The position numbers and the translations under genes are program-made. Shown here piece by piece: positions 1-11,215 of a stretch of DNA of 64,000 nucleotides. The notes beneath the pieces were generated by a model that was not told where the DNA came from, searched no databases, and saw nothing but the letters and a program-made list of their open reading frames with translations. Location of the stretch: contig JAJGOT010000034.1 of assembly GCA_022457155.1 (NCBI GenBank), positions 1,907,501-1,971,500 of the forward strand. Direction: 5' to 3'. Each line of letters opens with the position of its first letter. Position 1 is the stretch's first letter. This DNA comes from Cladopsammia gracilis (lineage: Eukaryota > Cnidaria > Anthozoa > Scleractinia > Dendrophylliidae).

Positions 1-120
1 TCAAGTTCTAGAGGCTATGCAAAAGGCAGTCTTATCGTCATCCCTAAATATAGCGAGAACTTTCAAGGTTGTGATGTGAAGATCCGCGACCAAAGCCCGA
101 CTGTCGGCCAGGAAAAATGA
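1..120 (+). CDS. Possible C-terminal coding fragment entering from the left edge
   Basis: The first + frame is open from base 1 to a TGA at 118-120 (39 codons), ending in ...SPTVGQEK. The composition looks protein-like (KGSLIVIPKYSENFQGC), and the stop is followed at once by AT-rich repetitive DNA, as expected for the end of a coding exon. I do not recognise a family, and a 39-codon open frame can arise by chance, so this is only a candidate. Confidence 0.3.
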   Translation, partial: SSSRGYAKGSLIVIPKYSENFQGCDVKIRDQSPTVGQEK

Positions 121-300
121 GAGACATTAGGGATATTTATATGCTTAGTTTATAGGTTTTTTTTATACAAAGAACGAGAGATATTAGAGACATCTATATG
201 CTTAGATTATAGTTTTTAGATTTGTATATATAATGAGAATGAGAGATATTAGAGACATTTATATGCTTAGATTATAGTTTTTAGATTTGTAGATATAAGG
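117..300. repeat. Three-copy tandem repeat, about 60 bp
   Basis: The phrase GAGAGAYATTAGRGAYAT followed by TATATGCTTAG recurs at about 117, 175 and 241. The intervening AT-rich sequence is similar and the spacing is 58 and 66 bp. No coding content is visible. Confidence 0.7.
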
Positions 301-551
301 TTTTAGTAACTTATTTATTTATTTATTTTTTTTAAGTTTCGCTCTTGCGCACAGGTTACGCTTTGCGCCCTGTGTTGCTTTTATAACACTGTGCATACAG
401 ATAGTTTTACTGCAAAAATAATAATAATAAAACCTAATAGCGTTGGGAAGGAAGGTAGCTTTTGGAAAAGTCTACAGGGGTAGTTATTCCACTTCGCTCT
501 TCCCGACTCGCCTATAACATTCAAAAAGTCAATTGTCAGAAAAGCCTTCAA

Positions 552-1511
552 TTACTCATCTGTTGCATGTAGTTCAAGAGTTTTCCCTGATGGCCACATC
601 TTGCCTCGGATATACAGCTTGTCAGGCTCCGCTCTACTGAACGAGGCTGGAATCTTATGTTGTTTTGCTTTCTTCAGAGTAGCCATTTGATCTTTTCTTC
701 GCTTTATGATCTCTACTGGTAGATCCTGGAACATCTGGTAATCACTATCACGAAGGCGATGCCCTAGAGCCAGAATGCTTTCACAATCTCTATATCGCAA
801 AAATCTTGCTAATATCGGACGTGGACTAGAGTCGCTCCTTCTTTTGCCTAGTCGATGCACTCGCTGTATTTCTACCGATCTTGCATCTCGTAGACCAAGT
901 TCGTTCTCTAGAAAGTTTCTTAATACTTCTTCGGTGTCTTCGCGTTCTCCAGACGGTGAAGTGATCTCCCTGATGTTCGTGAACTTTATATTTTCTCTCC
1001 TAGAGTATGCTTCCAGATAAAGATCTTCCGTGTGTAGCGCCTCCATTTGTACTTGAATCTCCTTTTCTTTTCTTTGTAGGTCTGCCAACAGATTGCTGTG
1101 TTTATCGATAGCTTGTTGCGCTGCTGTACATTTCCCTTCTGTAGAGCTACATCTCCGTTTTATCTCATTTATGTCTTGCGAGGCGGTGTCCTGAAAGTCC
1201 TCGAGTTTTCTCGTCCTTTCCTCTAGAGCATTAAGAGTGGATTCAATATTCTTCACTGAAGTTTCAATTTCATCGAGCTTGTTCAGCTTGTTTAGGATCA
1301 TTTGAAATTTGCCATTTATATCTGCAGTCATTTCAAGAGCAGTCATGACTTCATCGTTGAACTCTTCGCTACTAGAAATGTTGCCATTATCGATGCCCTC
1401 GGCAGAGGTTTTTGGCTTTTTATAATCCGGTGAGCTCCCGTTTCCGTCGCTAGAGTTGCCAGAGGATCTGTTTCTACGCCTACCAATGAAATTAGTTATA
1501 GTAGCGGCCAT
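552..1511 (-). CDS. LINE-type retrotransposon ORF1 protein (L1-like, coiled coil plus RRM-like domain)
   Basis: A 319-residue frame starts at ATG 1511. The N-terminus is basic and Ser/Gly-rich. Residues about 55-165 form a long heptad-like coiled coil (repeated Leu/Ile with Glu/Lys). Then comes the signature of L1-type ORF1p RNA-binding domains: SRRENIKFTNI, then EIQRVHRLGKRR, then RPILARFLRYRDCESIL. The C-terminal basic segment (DQMATLKKAKQHKIPASF) fits the family's C-terminal domain. Family ORF1 proteins bind LINE RNA as trimers. No ORF2 (endonuclease/RT) follows downstream toward base 1, so this is an ORF1-only fragment or a 3'-deleted copy. The frame is intact, which suggests a fairly recent insertion or a domesticated copy. 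Confidence 0.75.
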   Translation of the reverse strand: MAATITNFIGRRRNRSSGNSSDGNGSSPDYKKPKTSAEGIDNGNISSSEEFNDEVMTALEMTADINGKFQMILNKLNKLDEIETSVKNIESTLNALEERTRKLEDFQDTASQDINEIKRRCSSTEGKCTAAQQAIDKHSNLLADLQRKEKEIQVQMEALHTEDLYLEAYSRRENIKFTNIREITSPSGEREDTEEVLRNFLENELGLRDARSVEIQRVHRLGKRRSDSSPRPILARFLRYRDCESILALGHRLRDSDYQMFQDLPVEIIKRRKDQMATLKKAKQHKIPASFSRAEPDKLYIRGKMWPSGKTLELHATDE

Positions 1512-1612
1512 CTATTGAGTAGAATTCTTGCTGAGAAGCGAGCGGGAAGGAGCAAGCTTCTTTACGCCGCCATTTCTCGTCCCAGTCCAAAAGGCGTAAT
1601 TTGAATTTCTTT

Positions 1613-2016
1613 AAAAGGCGTAAAGTTACAGCTAATTAAAGAAATTCAAATTTCCCGCCAAATGACCATATATGGTCAAACTTTAGGGGTATTTAAATGC
1701 GAAAACAATGAATGTAGTCACAACGGAGAAAGGACAAAGTTGCATAAAATCGAAATTGTAGTTTTTTCAACTTAGCATATGTTGTACTATGACGCGTATT
1801 TCATGACGAATTACGTCATTATGACGTCACATTTACGTAATTCGTGACGAAACCCGTATCATAGACCACACATCTTTGATTTTATGCAACTTTGTCTTTT
1901 CTCCGTTGCGACTTCATTCATTGTTTTCGCGTTTAAATACCCCTAAAGTTTGACCATATATGGTCATTTGGCGGGAAATTTGAATTCTTTAATTAGCTGT
2001 AACTTTACGCCTTTTT
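1613..2016. mobile_element. Palindromic MITE (404 bp) with a nested inner palindrome
   Basis: The left arm begins AAAAGGCGTAAAGTTACAGC and the right arm ends with its reverse complement. The arms pair for about 150 bp, including GACCATATATGGTC in both. The centre (about 1785-1862) is a second palindrome built on ATGACGAATTACGT, with a TGACGTCA (CRE-like) octamer near its axis. There is no coding capacity. Target duplications are not resolvable. Confidence 0.85.
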
Positions 2017-2803
2017 ATCCGATTGAGATGGGGTTTTCACCAGAAATCATAGAATTCTATACTGAAAACTGATACAACATTTTCACACTTTTTTCCTGAA
2101 TTCTAATTCTGACGTCACAATAGCAATCAAATGGGATGAAATAATCATCAATTGATAGGTAATTTATCCACCTACTTTCCTTCCAAGTTTCGTTAGATTC
2201 AATGTTTTCTACTTTTGTCTATAGCCTAAGACTCTCAGTTTCGAGAGTTGCGGGAGAAAAAGCCCTAGCAACCGACCACCGTGCGTTTAGAGTCATTTTT
2301 AGCCGCGTGCGCCGAGTGCAATACGACCGGAAGTCCGGAACTCACGCGTGCGATTTTGCCCGGCTGCTTTGAACGTCTAAACCTTCTTTCTTTCGCCAAC
2401 AAGTTAAATAATTTACTAACTTGACCTTTTTTATGTGTGTTCTTAAAAATAAAGCATATTTCGACTTATAACATCGAAGTTCTTGCTTATTTACCTCCCG
2501 TTGCTGCCTGTACAGAAGAAACGTGACAAACAACTGAAATCGCCCCACAATGCATTCCCAGCTTATTATGTTCTGCATGATGTCACTGAGTTACAAACAA
2601 GTTCCACGTGTGTTATGGCGACCGGAAAAAGATCAGAACGGTCGACTAAACAATATTTTTGTACTCCGTTGAGACGAACTTGATAACTTGATATCCATGA
2701 CTACAGATATCTGTATTCAGTTGATTAAACAAACAAAATACAATGTTTCAATCAACAGTAAGTTCGTGCTTCAAAATGCAGGAAAATGTGTAAATGTACC
2801 ATG
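2017..2803. other. Unassigned stretch
   Basis: Only short chance frames are present. A CpG-containing patch (about 2260-2350) resembles a promoter-like or element-internal sequence, but no gene could be attached to it. Confidence 0.4.
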
Positions 2804-2909
2804 TGGGTACCATTTTCTATGGAAGGGGTACTATTTTCTATGGAAGGGGTACTATTTTCTATGGAAGGGGTATTATTTTCTATGGAAGGGGTACCATTTT
2901 CTATGGAAG
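2804..2909. repeat. 21-bp minisatellite, five copies
   Basis: The unit GGGGTACTATTTTCTATGGAA repeats with exact 21-bp spacing and one or two substitutions per copy. Because 21 is a multiple of three, all frames through it look like repetitive peptides (YFLWKG), which I do not regard as coding. Confidence 0.9.
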
Positions 2910-3060
2910 GTATTCGAAAGTGGTACCTTTTCTGGTCAAAAATGGTATAGGAAAGGGTAAGGGGTTGGACCTCTGGGCGGAGCCTATATGTATAAAACGT
3001 TTTAGAGTACCCATCGGGGTATCAGCAATGAATTCTCTTAAGTTACTGTTTTCCTCATAA

Positions 3061-4688
3061 ATGGGCTTTTTCTCTCTCGCTGCGGTTCTTTTCACTTGCA
3101 ACTTTGCAATTCTACTAACCGCAAATTATCACTTTAGGTTTGGAGGCGAATTCTTTGCATATTTATGGATAAGTTCAGTCGACCGAGTGAAACGTGGAAA
3201 ACCGCCACGTAGGCACACGTTTCGAGTTTAACATTGCAGACAAGTGGACCGGAGGTGGGGATGAGAAGGGTTGAACAAAGGCACGTCTTAACTCGCAGCT
3301 AAAGCGAGACGAATGACTCACGTAAGACTCAATTTCAATTACCTCCTCCTCCGACCCAGGGCCCCTCAAACTTAACAAATACAAGAAAGGGTGGAGAAAA
3401 GGCATAAAAACTCTTTTCGCGAGCAAATATACTTTGTTAGCGGGAAACGGTAATTGAAAACGGGTGCCCATTACAGTGATGCTTGAATGGCCCTGAGCTG
3501 TAAGGTCTTGGATGATCGACCCATATTGCATTGCAAAACTTTGACCACGAAGTATAACCTCGCAAAACGCCGATTACTTTTACAGCAAAGGCTTCGCAAA
3601 GTAGCCAGATTCGAAAGCTTATGTACTAAAGAGAAATAAACAAAATTAAATTTATGAGGTAATTTGTTTCCAAATAACACTAACTGGTAACTGTAAAATC
3701 AACAAGGGCAGTTATCAAAGGATATTTTATCCGCAACGATAAAAAGTGTAAATGATATTTCAAGAACGAATGCATTGCAACAAAAATACAACAACTCGGC
3801 TCCCTCTTTGGTGGAGAAGCCTATAGTTAAGGCGTAAATAGGCAGTGACGATATCAAGCAAGGCACTGCTTTAGATGTAGCTTTTTTTTAAAACAATAAA
3901 GGAAATTGTTCATGTTCAGGAAGTGACTGCTTTTTTTTCGTGAAACGTGAAATGACCATTTTATTTACCGTTAAATGTGACATGACCATTTTATTTTTCG
4001 TAAAACGTGATCCAATCCAAAATATAGTGAAAACATTTCGTTTTGCGTTTGGCGATTTAAATGATTACAAGGCAAAGCTACAATGGTATCTGGCCTTTTT
4101 CACCTGAAATTCATGCAAAGTCATGCAATAATAATAGCAAGCGCCGCGCAAATACTATATCACGTGTGCTGATAACGTATCAGATACCAGATCTTTGCCT
4201 CTGATAAAAATCCCCGAAAGCCAGTAGGAAGTGAATCTCAATAAATGAGAAAACAGAATACAGAGCTAGGGCTAAAAGAAAGGTGTCCTTGTCTGTTGAT
4301 TAAGTATGATTCAGCCTACCAGACTTGGATGAGTTCGAACATTTACGCACCGAATGTCCGAGTTTGTGTTATCCAGCATGTGGACTTGTTGCAGGTAAAA
4401 TTATTATTTCTACTCGGATTTCCTTTTTACAATTTTAGCAGTGGAATTGATTAAAAAAATGCGGGTTGGGAAATGGGATTTATACTCCCCCTTTAGGACC
4501 TTCCTATGAGCTATCTCAGATCGACCACTGGCAAGTTGGCCAGTTCGTGAGTTTGTTATATACCCTGTATATACCCGATGAGAATATTCCGAATATTCAT
4601 ACATTACTGGCAGTAATGTATAAAATAATCATATATGTGAACTGCGGATAAAACATATGAGTGAAATTTGTGATCGTTGCAAACATTC
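3061..4688. other. Non-coding stretch with a short two-copy repeat
   Basis: No recognisable gene. At about 3927-4015 a 33-bp phrase (CGTGAAACGTGAAATGACCA and TTTTATTT) occurs twice, plus a partial third copy. A 118-codon minus frame at 3175-3531 matches nothing I know and lacks splice context, so it is not called. Confidence 0.5.
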
Positions 4689-4775
4689 AGCCTAGAACGG
4701 GATTTGAACTCTGTGCACATTCCGTGCGACACCATTGCACTGTTCCACTACCTAGCCACTGACTAGTCGGATAAT
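4689..4775 (-). repeat. tRNA-like sequence, probable SINE head
   Basis: On the minus strand, an A-box-like TGGCTAGGTAGTGG (4745-4758) is followed 33 bases later by a B-box-like GAGTTCAAATCCC (4699-4711) with downstream GTTCTAGG. Spacing and order match a tRNA internal promoter. The acceptor ends do not pair well and no anticodon stem is convincing, so this is more likely a tRNA-derived SINE or decayed tRNA pseudogene than a functional tRNA. The phrase GTTATATACCCGAT flanks it on both sides. Confidence 0.5.
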
Positions 4776-5512
4776 TGTGAGTTCGTTATATACCCGATTA
4801 CGGTGGACAAATAAATGTCAGTGACTTAAATTCCTCCCAAATGAAACACCCTTGTGTACTACAACATAACATCTTTTATTACAATCAATGTTGCACAACA
4901 AGTTCATATACCTTTCAAATTTTCAGAAAAAATAACCTCCATGTTTTCATTTACTAAACTAAACTTAATCACACCCTAGTCTGACTGCCATTTTTTACTT
5001 TACTAAAGACGACCGCGAAAAAATCAAACAAAACCATCTCTTTTACAAAAAATATTTCAGTTTATCTCTACTTTATCTAAACTTATTTGTACTCTTGACA
5101 AGTTGTCAACATTTTAAAGAAAAGCAAAAAATAGCAACTTCAATACATACAATGAATAGCTTTCAGCTCTAATCATCATGTTATTAACTCTTTTCATCTC
5201 GCTTTACTAACCACACTACGGCCACCGCATTAAATATTGTCAAATACGTTTTTAAACAAAACTATCAGTTTTGCCATTGATCTGACGTTATATTGTTATA
5301 ACAATTAGTTGATTATAATATATAGAGGGAGCCTATTTATTCCGGGTTTATTTAATATAAGCCCAGTGGTTTCTTTTGGGCTTCCTTGCTCTTAAATTTT
5401 ATATTTATTTACTGTAACTGTTTACAATACAGGGCAATAAACTAAACTTGAAACTTGAAACTAATACTAAAACTAAACAACTTACGCAATTTACAATCAA
5501 AAAAGAAAAAAA
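4776..5512. other. AT-rich stretch, no gene seen
   Basis: Low-GC sequence without splice-flanked open frames. It runs into A-rich DNA at about 5490-5530 that begins the duplicated block. Confidence 0.4.
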
Positions 5513-6315
5513 AAATTCCCTAAAAAAAAAAAACTCAAAAAAGAAAGGAAAAAATGCCCCCTCCCTCCCTCAGAATCCCCCAGTTAGGTGGTATAAAAAA
5601 GTACAGGCTAAACACGACTCCCACTCGTTGCAAAAAGTGTTTTAAAAGCCTAAAGTATAAATCTTTCCCAGTAAGAATTCAAAGAGGATCGCGCCTTTAG
5701 ATCACAGTTAATAATTTTTCTCTTCGATGATATAAACCTTTTGATCTCGGCGGATTATCTCTCAGATTGATAGGAGGATATCATGCTGTCCAGAGCCGTT
5801 AGAATTATTTTATTTCTTTATTTTTATTTCTTTAAAGACATTAAGTTATGTTCATTTCGGGATAAACTACGGCTCGAGTTAGGATCCGAGTTAGGATCCG
5901 AGTTAGGATTCGAGTTAGGATCCGAGTTAGGATCCGAGTTAGGATCACAGTTAGGATCCCTTAAAAAAACTCAAAAAAGAAAAAGAAATTCCCTAAAAAA
6001 AACTAAAAAAAGAAAGAAAAAAAATGCCCCCTCCCTCAGAACCCCCCAGTTAGGTGGTATAAAAAAGGACAGGCTAAGCACGACTCCCACTCGTTGCAAA
6101 AAGTGTTTTAAAAGCCTAAAGTATAAAGCTTTCCCAGTAAGACTTCAGAGAGGATCGCGCCTTTAGATCACAGTTAAGAATTTGTTCTCTTCGATGATAT
6201 AAACCTTTTGATCTCGGCGGATTATCTCTCAGATTAATAGGAGGATATCATGCTGTCCAGAGCCGTTAGAATTATTTTATTTCTTTATTTTTATTTCTTT
6301 AAGGACATTAAGTTG
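5513..6315. repeat. Tandem duplication, about 466-bp offset
   Basis: A block containing GGATCGCGCCTTTAGATCAC, then CTCGGCGGATTATCTCTCAG, then CCAGAGCCGTTAGAATTATT occurs at about 5513-5850 and again at about 5963-6315, offset 466 bp. The two are nearly identical, including the A-rich lead. They are separated by the 12-bp minisatellite. No gene is evident. Confidence 0.85.
5875..5959. repeat. 12-bp minisatellite, about seven copies
   Basis: Unit GAGTTAGGATCC, with single-base variants. It lies between the two duplicated blocks, and the in-frame ELGS peptide is a by-product. Confidence 0.9.
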
Positions 6316-6325
6316 TGTTCATTCC

Positions 6326-6640
6326 TTGCTTAAGGAAAGGACTCATGAATTTACTAGATCCTTGAGGTTTACAAAACAGCAACTATGCTGCAGATTACCT
6401 GTTGGATGCCAAATCAAACGCTATAACAAAGCAACGGAGGTTTATCCTAGCTCCACTAAGACACACTACTCAACTACAGAACTAAAAATTATTGCAAGAA
6501 TTCCTAATTTCACTGCAGTGGAATTATAGACTACGGATTTTTGAGAGTCGGATCCAAGACGCCTATATCCGTGATGCCGGAAACACTTTCTCGCAAGTCT
6601 CGCGCACCGCAGACTTTAGACACTACTAATATCACGGCCT
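6326..6640. repeat. Direct repeat, first copy (uninterrupted)
   Basis: The sequence from TTTACAAAACAGCAACTATG to CGCACCGCAGACTTTAG recurs at 7545-7785 and continues at 9279-9317. This copy is uninterrupted and shows the pre-insertion structure of the second copy. Confidence 0.8.
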
Positions 6641-6765
6641 TAGAAATTTAACGATCCTCGCGTTTTCAAAGCGATAACAAACTTTAGCCGATTAGTATTT
6701 ATCTTGCTACAAAAGTGAGAACAACGAAACCACAATGTATGCCAATAGAGCTAGCATCAAACAGG

Positions 6766-6990
6766 CATAAAGAAATATAATAATTCTAACGGCTCTATAA
6801 AGCATTAAATCTCCTATCAATTTGAGAGATAATCCGCCGAGATCAAAAGGTCAATATCTACAAAGAGAACAAATTCATAACTGATCTAAGGGCGCATTTC
6901 TCTCTTAAGTTTTACTAGGAAAGCTTTATGCTTTCTTTATACCTTTTAGCGAAGAGTGATACTAGTGTTTAGCCAGTCTTATTTTTACAG
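6766..6990 (-). repeat. Inverted third copy of the 5.5-6.3 kb block
   Basis: The reverse complement carries GAGCCGTTAGAATTATTATA and GATCTCGGCGGATTATCTCT in the expected order, more diverged than the two direct copies. Together they could be the ends of one larger inverted-repeat element spanning about 5.5-7.0 kb. Confidence 0.75.
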
Positions 6991-7544
6991 AGAGTCGCTT
7001 ATAAGACGTGCTTGAAGGCTTAAAACAATACAATGGACACAACAGGAGTCGTGTAGGTCTGTCAACCCCATTTATAGCCATGCTTGACATTTTTAGACAT
7101 GACCCCGTCCTGTGACGTGCTAGACAATCATAAGTTGAACGCGTAAAATTGTACTAAAGAGGAGAATTTATTATGTCCATACGCATATCCAGGTCTCCAT
7201 TTTTGGAGACACTGAAAAGTTATATTACTCATGAAGTCTATGCACTTTTCAGAAAGGACAAAATCCTACATTGTTTATATACTTACGACAAAGCCTTGTA
7301 AAGAAACACAACTGTACGCCGGATCGAAATATGCACAAAATTAACCTCATTGGCCAGAATCTCTGGACCAATAGAAATACAGGCGCGCATTTTCGATCCG
7401 CTAAGAGATTTATAAACGGCTAAAACCTTTGAACGTTACCAATATCCATGAGATATACCTCTAGCAACTGACGAGATTCACGAGTAGAATCGAAACTGCA
7501 GTCTTGCTTTAGCTTAAACATCTACGCATGGAGAGAAGAATATA

Positions 7545-7785
7545 CTAGCATCCGTGAGATTTACAAAACAGCAACCATGCTGTAGATTATCTGTTGGATG
7601 CCAAATCAAACGCTATTACAAAACAACGGAGGTTTATCCTAGCTCCACTGAGACACACTACTCAACTACAGAACTAACTAAGAGCTGAAAATTATTGCAA
7701 GAATTCATTATTCCATTGCAGTGGAATTGTAGACTACGGCTTTTTTAGACTTGGATCTAAGATGCCTAAATCCGTGATGGGAAAC
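7545..7785. repeat. Direct repeat, second copy, split by an insertion
   Basis: Matches 6326-6590 and stops at GATGGGAAAC. The rest resumes at 9279 as GGGAAACACTTTCTCGCAAG. The split coincides exactly with the ends of the 1,493-bp element. Confidence 0.8.
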
Positions 7786-9278
7786 CACAGGGAGCCCATA
7801 CAATCTGTTTGTGTAACAAAATGACAGTTTGTAATTTTATAGGAAATGTATGGGATTTACCTAAATTTCATATTTATGGCGACGTATCGCCAAATGTATG
7901 TACTGATCAACGCTAAATAAACGTTAAATTACCTTATTTGTTGTGTGTTGTCGTCCTTTTGCCGTAAAAGTGATATTTTGAGCGATTTTAAAGGATTCTG
8001 AGTTCGCCGTTGACTGTACGTCTAAGAGAAAGACAAGGGTGGAAAGAAATTTTTGAACGGCTCCAGCGCCGAGGCGGTTTTTTCACATAAAACCGCATCG
8101 CTCGGCTTTCAAACCACGCAACAGAAAGGCCCAAAGACTCACGCTTCTTCTCGTACCTCTCGATCGAAAATCCGTCCAAACGGCCCGGAGCTAGCCGTCG
8201 AAGAAAATCAAAATCCCACACTTTCCAAGCAGTCGATATTCGTATCATTTTTTCCTGTGCCAGCCAGAAACCGTCCTGCTGATTGCCTCTTTCTGATTGG
8301 TCGCCGTTAAACAATAACCGATTCAAAATATGTACCGAGGGTGGGGAGCCATAGGCATTTTCGTAAGGTCGAACCGTTTACTCACCAGACTCGGGTCGTG
8401 TGACTCGGGAAAAAGTTAACTTACCAAGCTTTAACAGACATCAATATCTGGTAAGAATTCGTTCCAAGTTTCCTCTTCTTAACGATGTTTCCTTCGTCAT
8501 TTGATTTGAGCGTGGACAACATTTTCTTTCCCTGATCCACATTTAACTGTTCTGTATTTATAAAATTGTAAATATTCAAATGTGAAATCATCTGTAACCT
8601 TGCAACCTCATTGGTCTACGCGAACAATGAGCGGAAGTCTCTCTGGGCTTGCGGTAGTCGCCGCTCACACAACCCGAGTCTGGTGAGTAAACGGTTCGAC
8701 CTTACGAAAATGCCTATGGCTCCCCACCCTCGGTACATATTTTGAATCGGTTATTGTTTAACGGCGACCAATCAGAAAGAGGCAATCAGCAGGACGGTTT
8801 CTGGCTGGCACAGGAAAAAATGATACGAATATCGACTGCTTGGAAAGTGTGGGATTTTGATTTTCTTCGACGGCTAGCTCCGGGCCGTTTGGACGGATTT
8901 TCGATCGAGAGGTACGAGAAGAAGCGTGAATCTTTGGGCCTTTCTGTTGCGTGGTTTGAAAGCCGAGCGATGCGGTTTTATGTGAAAAAATCGCCTCGGC
9001 GCTGGAGCCGTTCAAAAATTTCTTTCCACCCTTGTCTTTCTCTTAGACGTACAGTCAACGGCGAACTCAGAATCCTTTAAAATCGCTCAAAATATCACTT
9101 TTACGGCAAAAGGACGACAACACACAACAAATAAGGTAATTTAACGTTTATTTAGCGTTGATCAGTACATACATTTGGCGATACGTCGCTATAAATATGA
9201 TATTTAGGTAAATCCCATACATTTCCTATAAAATTACAAACGGTCATTATGTTACACAGATTGTATGGGCTCCCTGTG
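7786..9278. mobile_element. Long-TIR fold-back element (1,493 bp) with 7-bp target duplication
   Basis: The element begins CACAGGGAGCCCATACAATC and ends with the reverse complement. The arms run about 7786-8402 and 8662-9278 (about 617 bp each, nearly identical) around a loop of about 260 bp. Direct repeats GGGAAAC flank it (7779-7785, 9279-9285). The uninterrupted repeat at 6326-6640 has a single GGAAAC there, which confirms insertion. The mirror-image 112- and 85-codon frames in the arms are by-products of the palindrome, and there is no transposase. Superfamily unknown. Confidence 0.9.
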
Positions 9279-9317
9279 GGGAAACACTTTCTCGCAAGTG
9301 CGCACCGCAGACTTTAG

Positions 9318-9377
9318 CACAGGGAGCCCATACAATCTGTTTGTGTAACATAATGACCGTTTGTAATTGGTAATGAG
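9318..9377 (+). mobile_element. Truncated end of the same long-TIR family
   Basis: CACAGGGAGCCCATACAATC and the next 30 bases repeat the terminus of the 7786-9278 element, only 39 bp beyond its right end. It interrupts GCAGACTTTAG, which in the 6.3-kb copy continues as ACACTAC. It is a separate, truncated insertion. Confidence 0.75.
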
Positions 9378-11215
9378 GATGATTATGTTGAGGTCTCTAC
9401 GTTAATGTTGAAAATTACCAATTATCATTAATCAGACTCCAGCTATTATTATTACTTCCTTATCTTCTATGTGTTATTATAGGTTCTTGCACTACTCATG
9501 TAAATGCTAGCTATCTGTGAATGTGTGTGTATACCTATTTATTTATTTTATTTATTCTACTTATTTATTTATTTAATTTTATTTATTTATGATTATTATT
9601 ATTTTTAATTAATTATTTATTTATTATTATTTACCTGATTTTACTAATAATTTGTGTTTGCTAAATTTGATTGTAAATTATACAACCTGCCTTGATTAGC
9701 TTTGCTACATGCGGGTTGTATATTTCTCTAATTTGTTAAATTTAAATTATTGAAATAAAATGATGAAAAAATCTAAAAAATAAAATGATGATGAAAATTG
9801 CGAAAAAATGAACAAAAAATCGATGTAGGAAGTTTAAAATTTCCCATTTTTCGACCAACGCCACATCGAATCCCGCCAACTTGCGGCTGTCAGGGTTTGC
9901 AAATTCTGTTGTTTAAATTTAGGTTGACTTTAAGGAACTTTGCCAGTTGATTTAATTTGCTTAATAGACCCACTCATATAAAACTTGGCATAGAAAGTTC
10001 CATTCTAGAGATTCATTTGCAATATTTTTAGACCAACAGACATTGGAGCCATATCGAGTAAGGAACACCTATTTTTCAAAATTAGAAAATTAGGGCGGCC
10101 TTTTAGATATCTCCGAAACGAAGTCGGTGACCCCCCAATTTTTTTTGCATTTCTGACAAAAGTAACTCATTACCTACCTGCAGCAAAAGTTTTATAAAAA
10201 AACCAATGTTAGAAGATGGACAGCATGGAAAATACTTCACGTACGAGCGAGATTCTGAGTGAATAAAAATCACATGCGCGCATTTTTCCATTGCTTAAAC
10301 TCTATTTGTTGTAGACAGCAGCAAGCAGAATCGACAGAATCAAACATGAGTTACCGTCAAGTGGTCTTAAGTGCCGACCGTAAGACTTAAAGGGGCCATG
10401 TCACCATTTTCAGTATTACTTTAAAAAGCCAAAAGACATATTTTTTTCAGTGTGAGCCCAGAACATTGGTCAAGTTTTTCAACTCGAACGAGTTTATGCC
10501 GAGATCTTTAGCCTTCTGTCTCACTCCAAGTAATCCCTCCACGTGCCGCTTGAAGCTATTTAAGCTCTCAAGCCCATCTTTAAACGATATTCTCGAGCGA
10601 AAACGCTCGATAACTTCGCCGGGCATTACGATAGAACGTGACCACAGCACGAATGGATGCCATGTTGGCCGCGTTTAATTTGGCAAGGTCGAAGATCGTG
10701 AGAGAGCCTGGAACTATTATATAAAGCCGCAGATACAGCGCAGGCTCAGGGTTTGTCACGAATATCAGTCACGCAGCAGACTAAAAACGACAACAAGGGT
10801 CAAAAATGGACTCAAAATAGACTCTAAAACGATTTAAACAAAGTAACCGTAAACTCAAATTTTTATTTGCACAGAGAAAATGTTCAAAATTTGTCTTTTA
10901 TTTACCATATACGCTAAGAAAACGACTTCCTTTTATACGATAGTCAGCTCGTATTTTGTTATTGATACGGTTACGATAACAAAAATCCATTGTTATACGC
11001 TAGTCAGTTAACCCCATTGACACCCTCATACTCGCGTTACAAGTTTAGTTGATCGGACGTTGAACCAATCGCGAAGGAAAAATTGACTATTTGAAGCAAG
11101 TAAACCTGAAGGTAAGTAGGAGTGATTCCTGTAATTAGCCATGTTTCGAATCAAGGCTGAAAAGAGGAATCGATCTCTGTCGGATCGATTTCTGTCATTA
11201 GCTCCGAAGGTGCGA
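9378..11215. other. AT-rich and unassigned sequence
   Basis: About 9530-9770 is TTTA/TTAT-rich low-complexity DNA. About 10380-10760 has a 67-codon minus frame (10447-10650) without splice context or recognisable domain. I see no supported gene. Confidence 0.4.

Noticed and set aside
2688..3060. Frames with YFLWKG or FYGRGTI repeats
   Set aside because: By-products of the 21-bp minisatellite.
7988..9080. Identical 112- and 85-codon frames on opposite strands
   Set aside because: Mirror images in the two arms of a long-TIR element. They show the palindrome rather than two genes.
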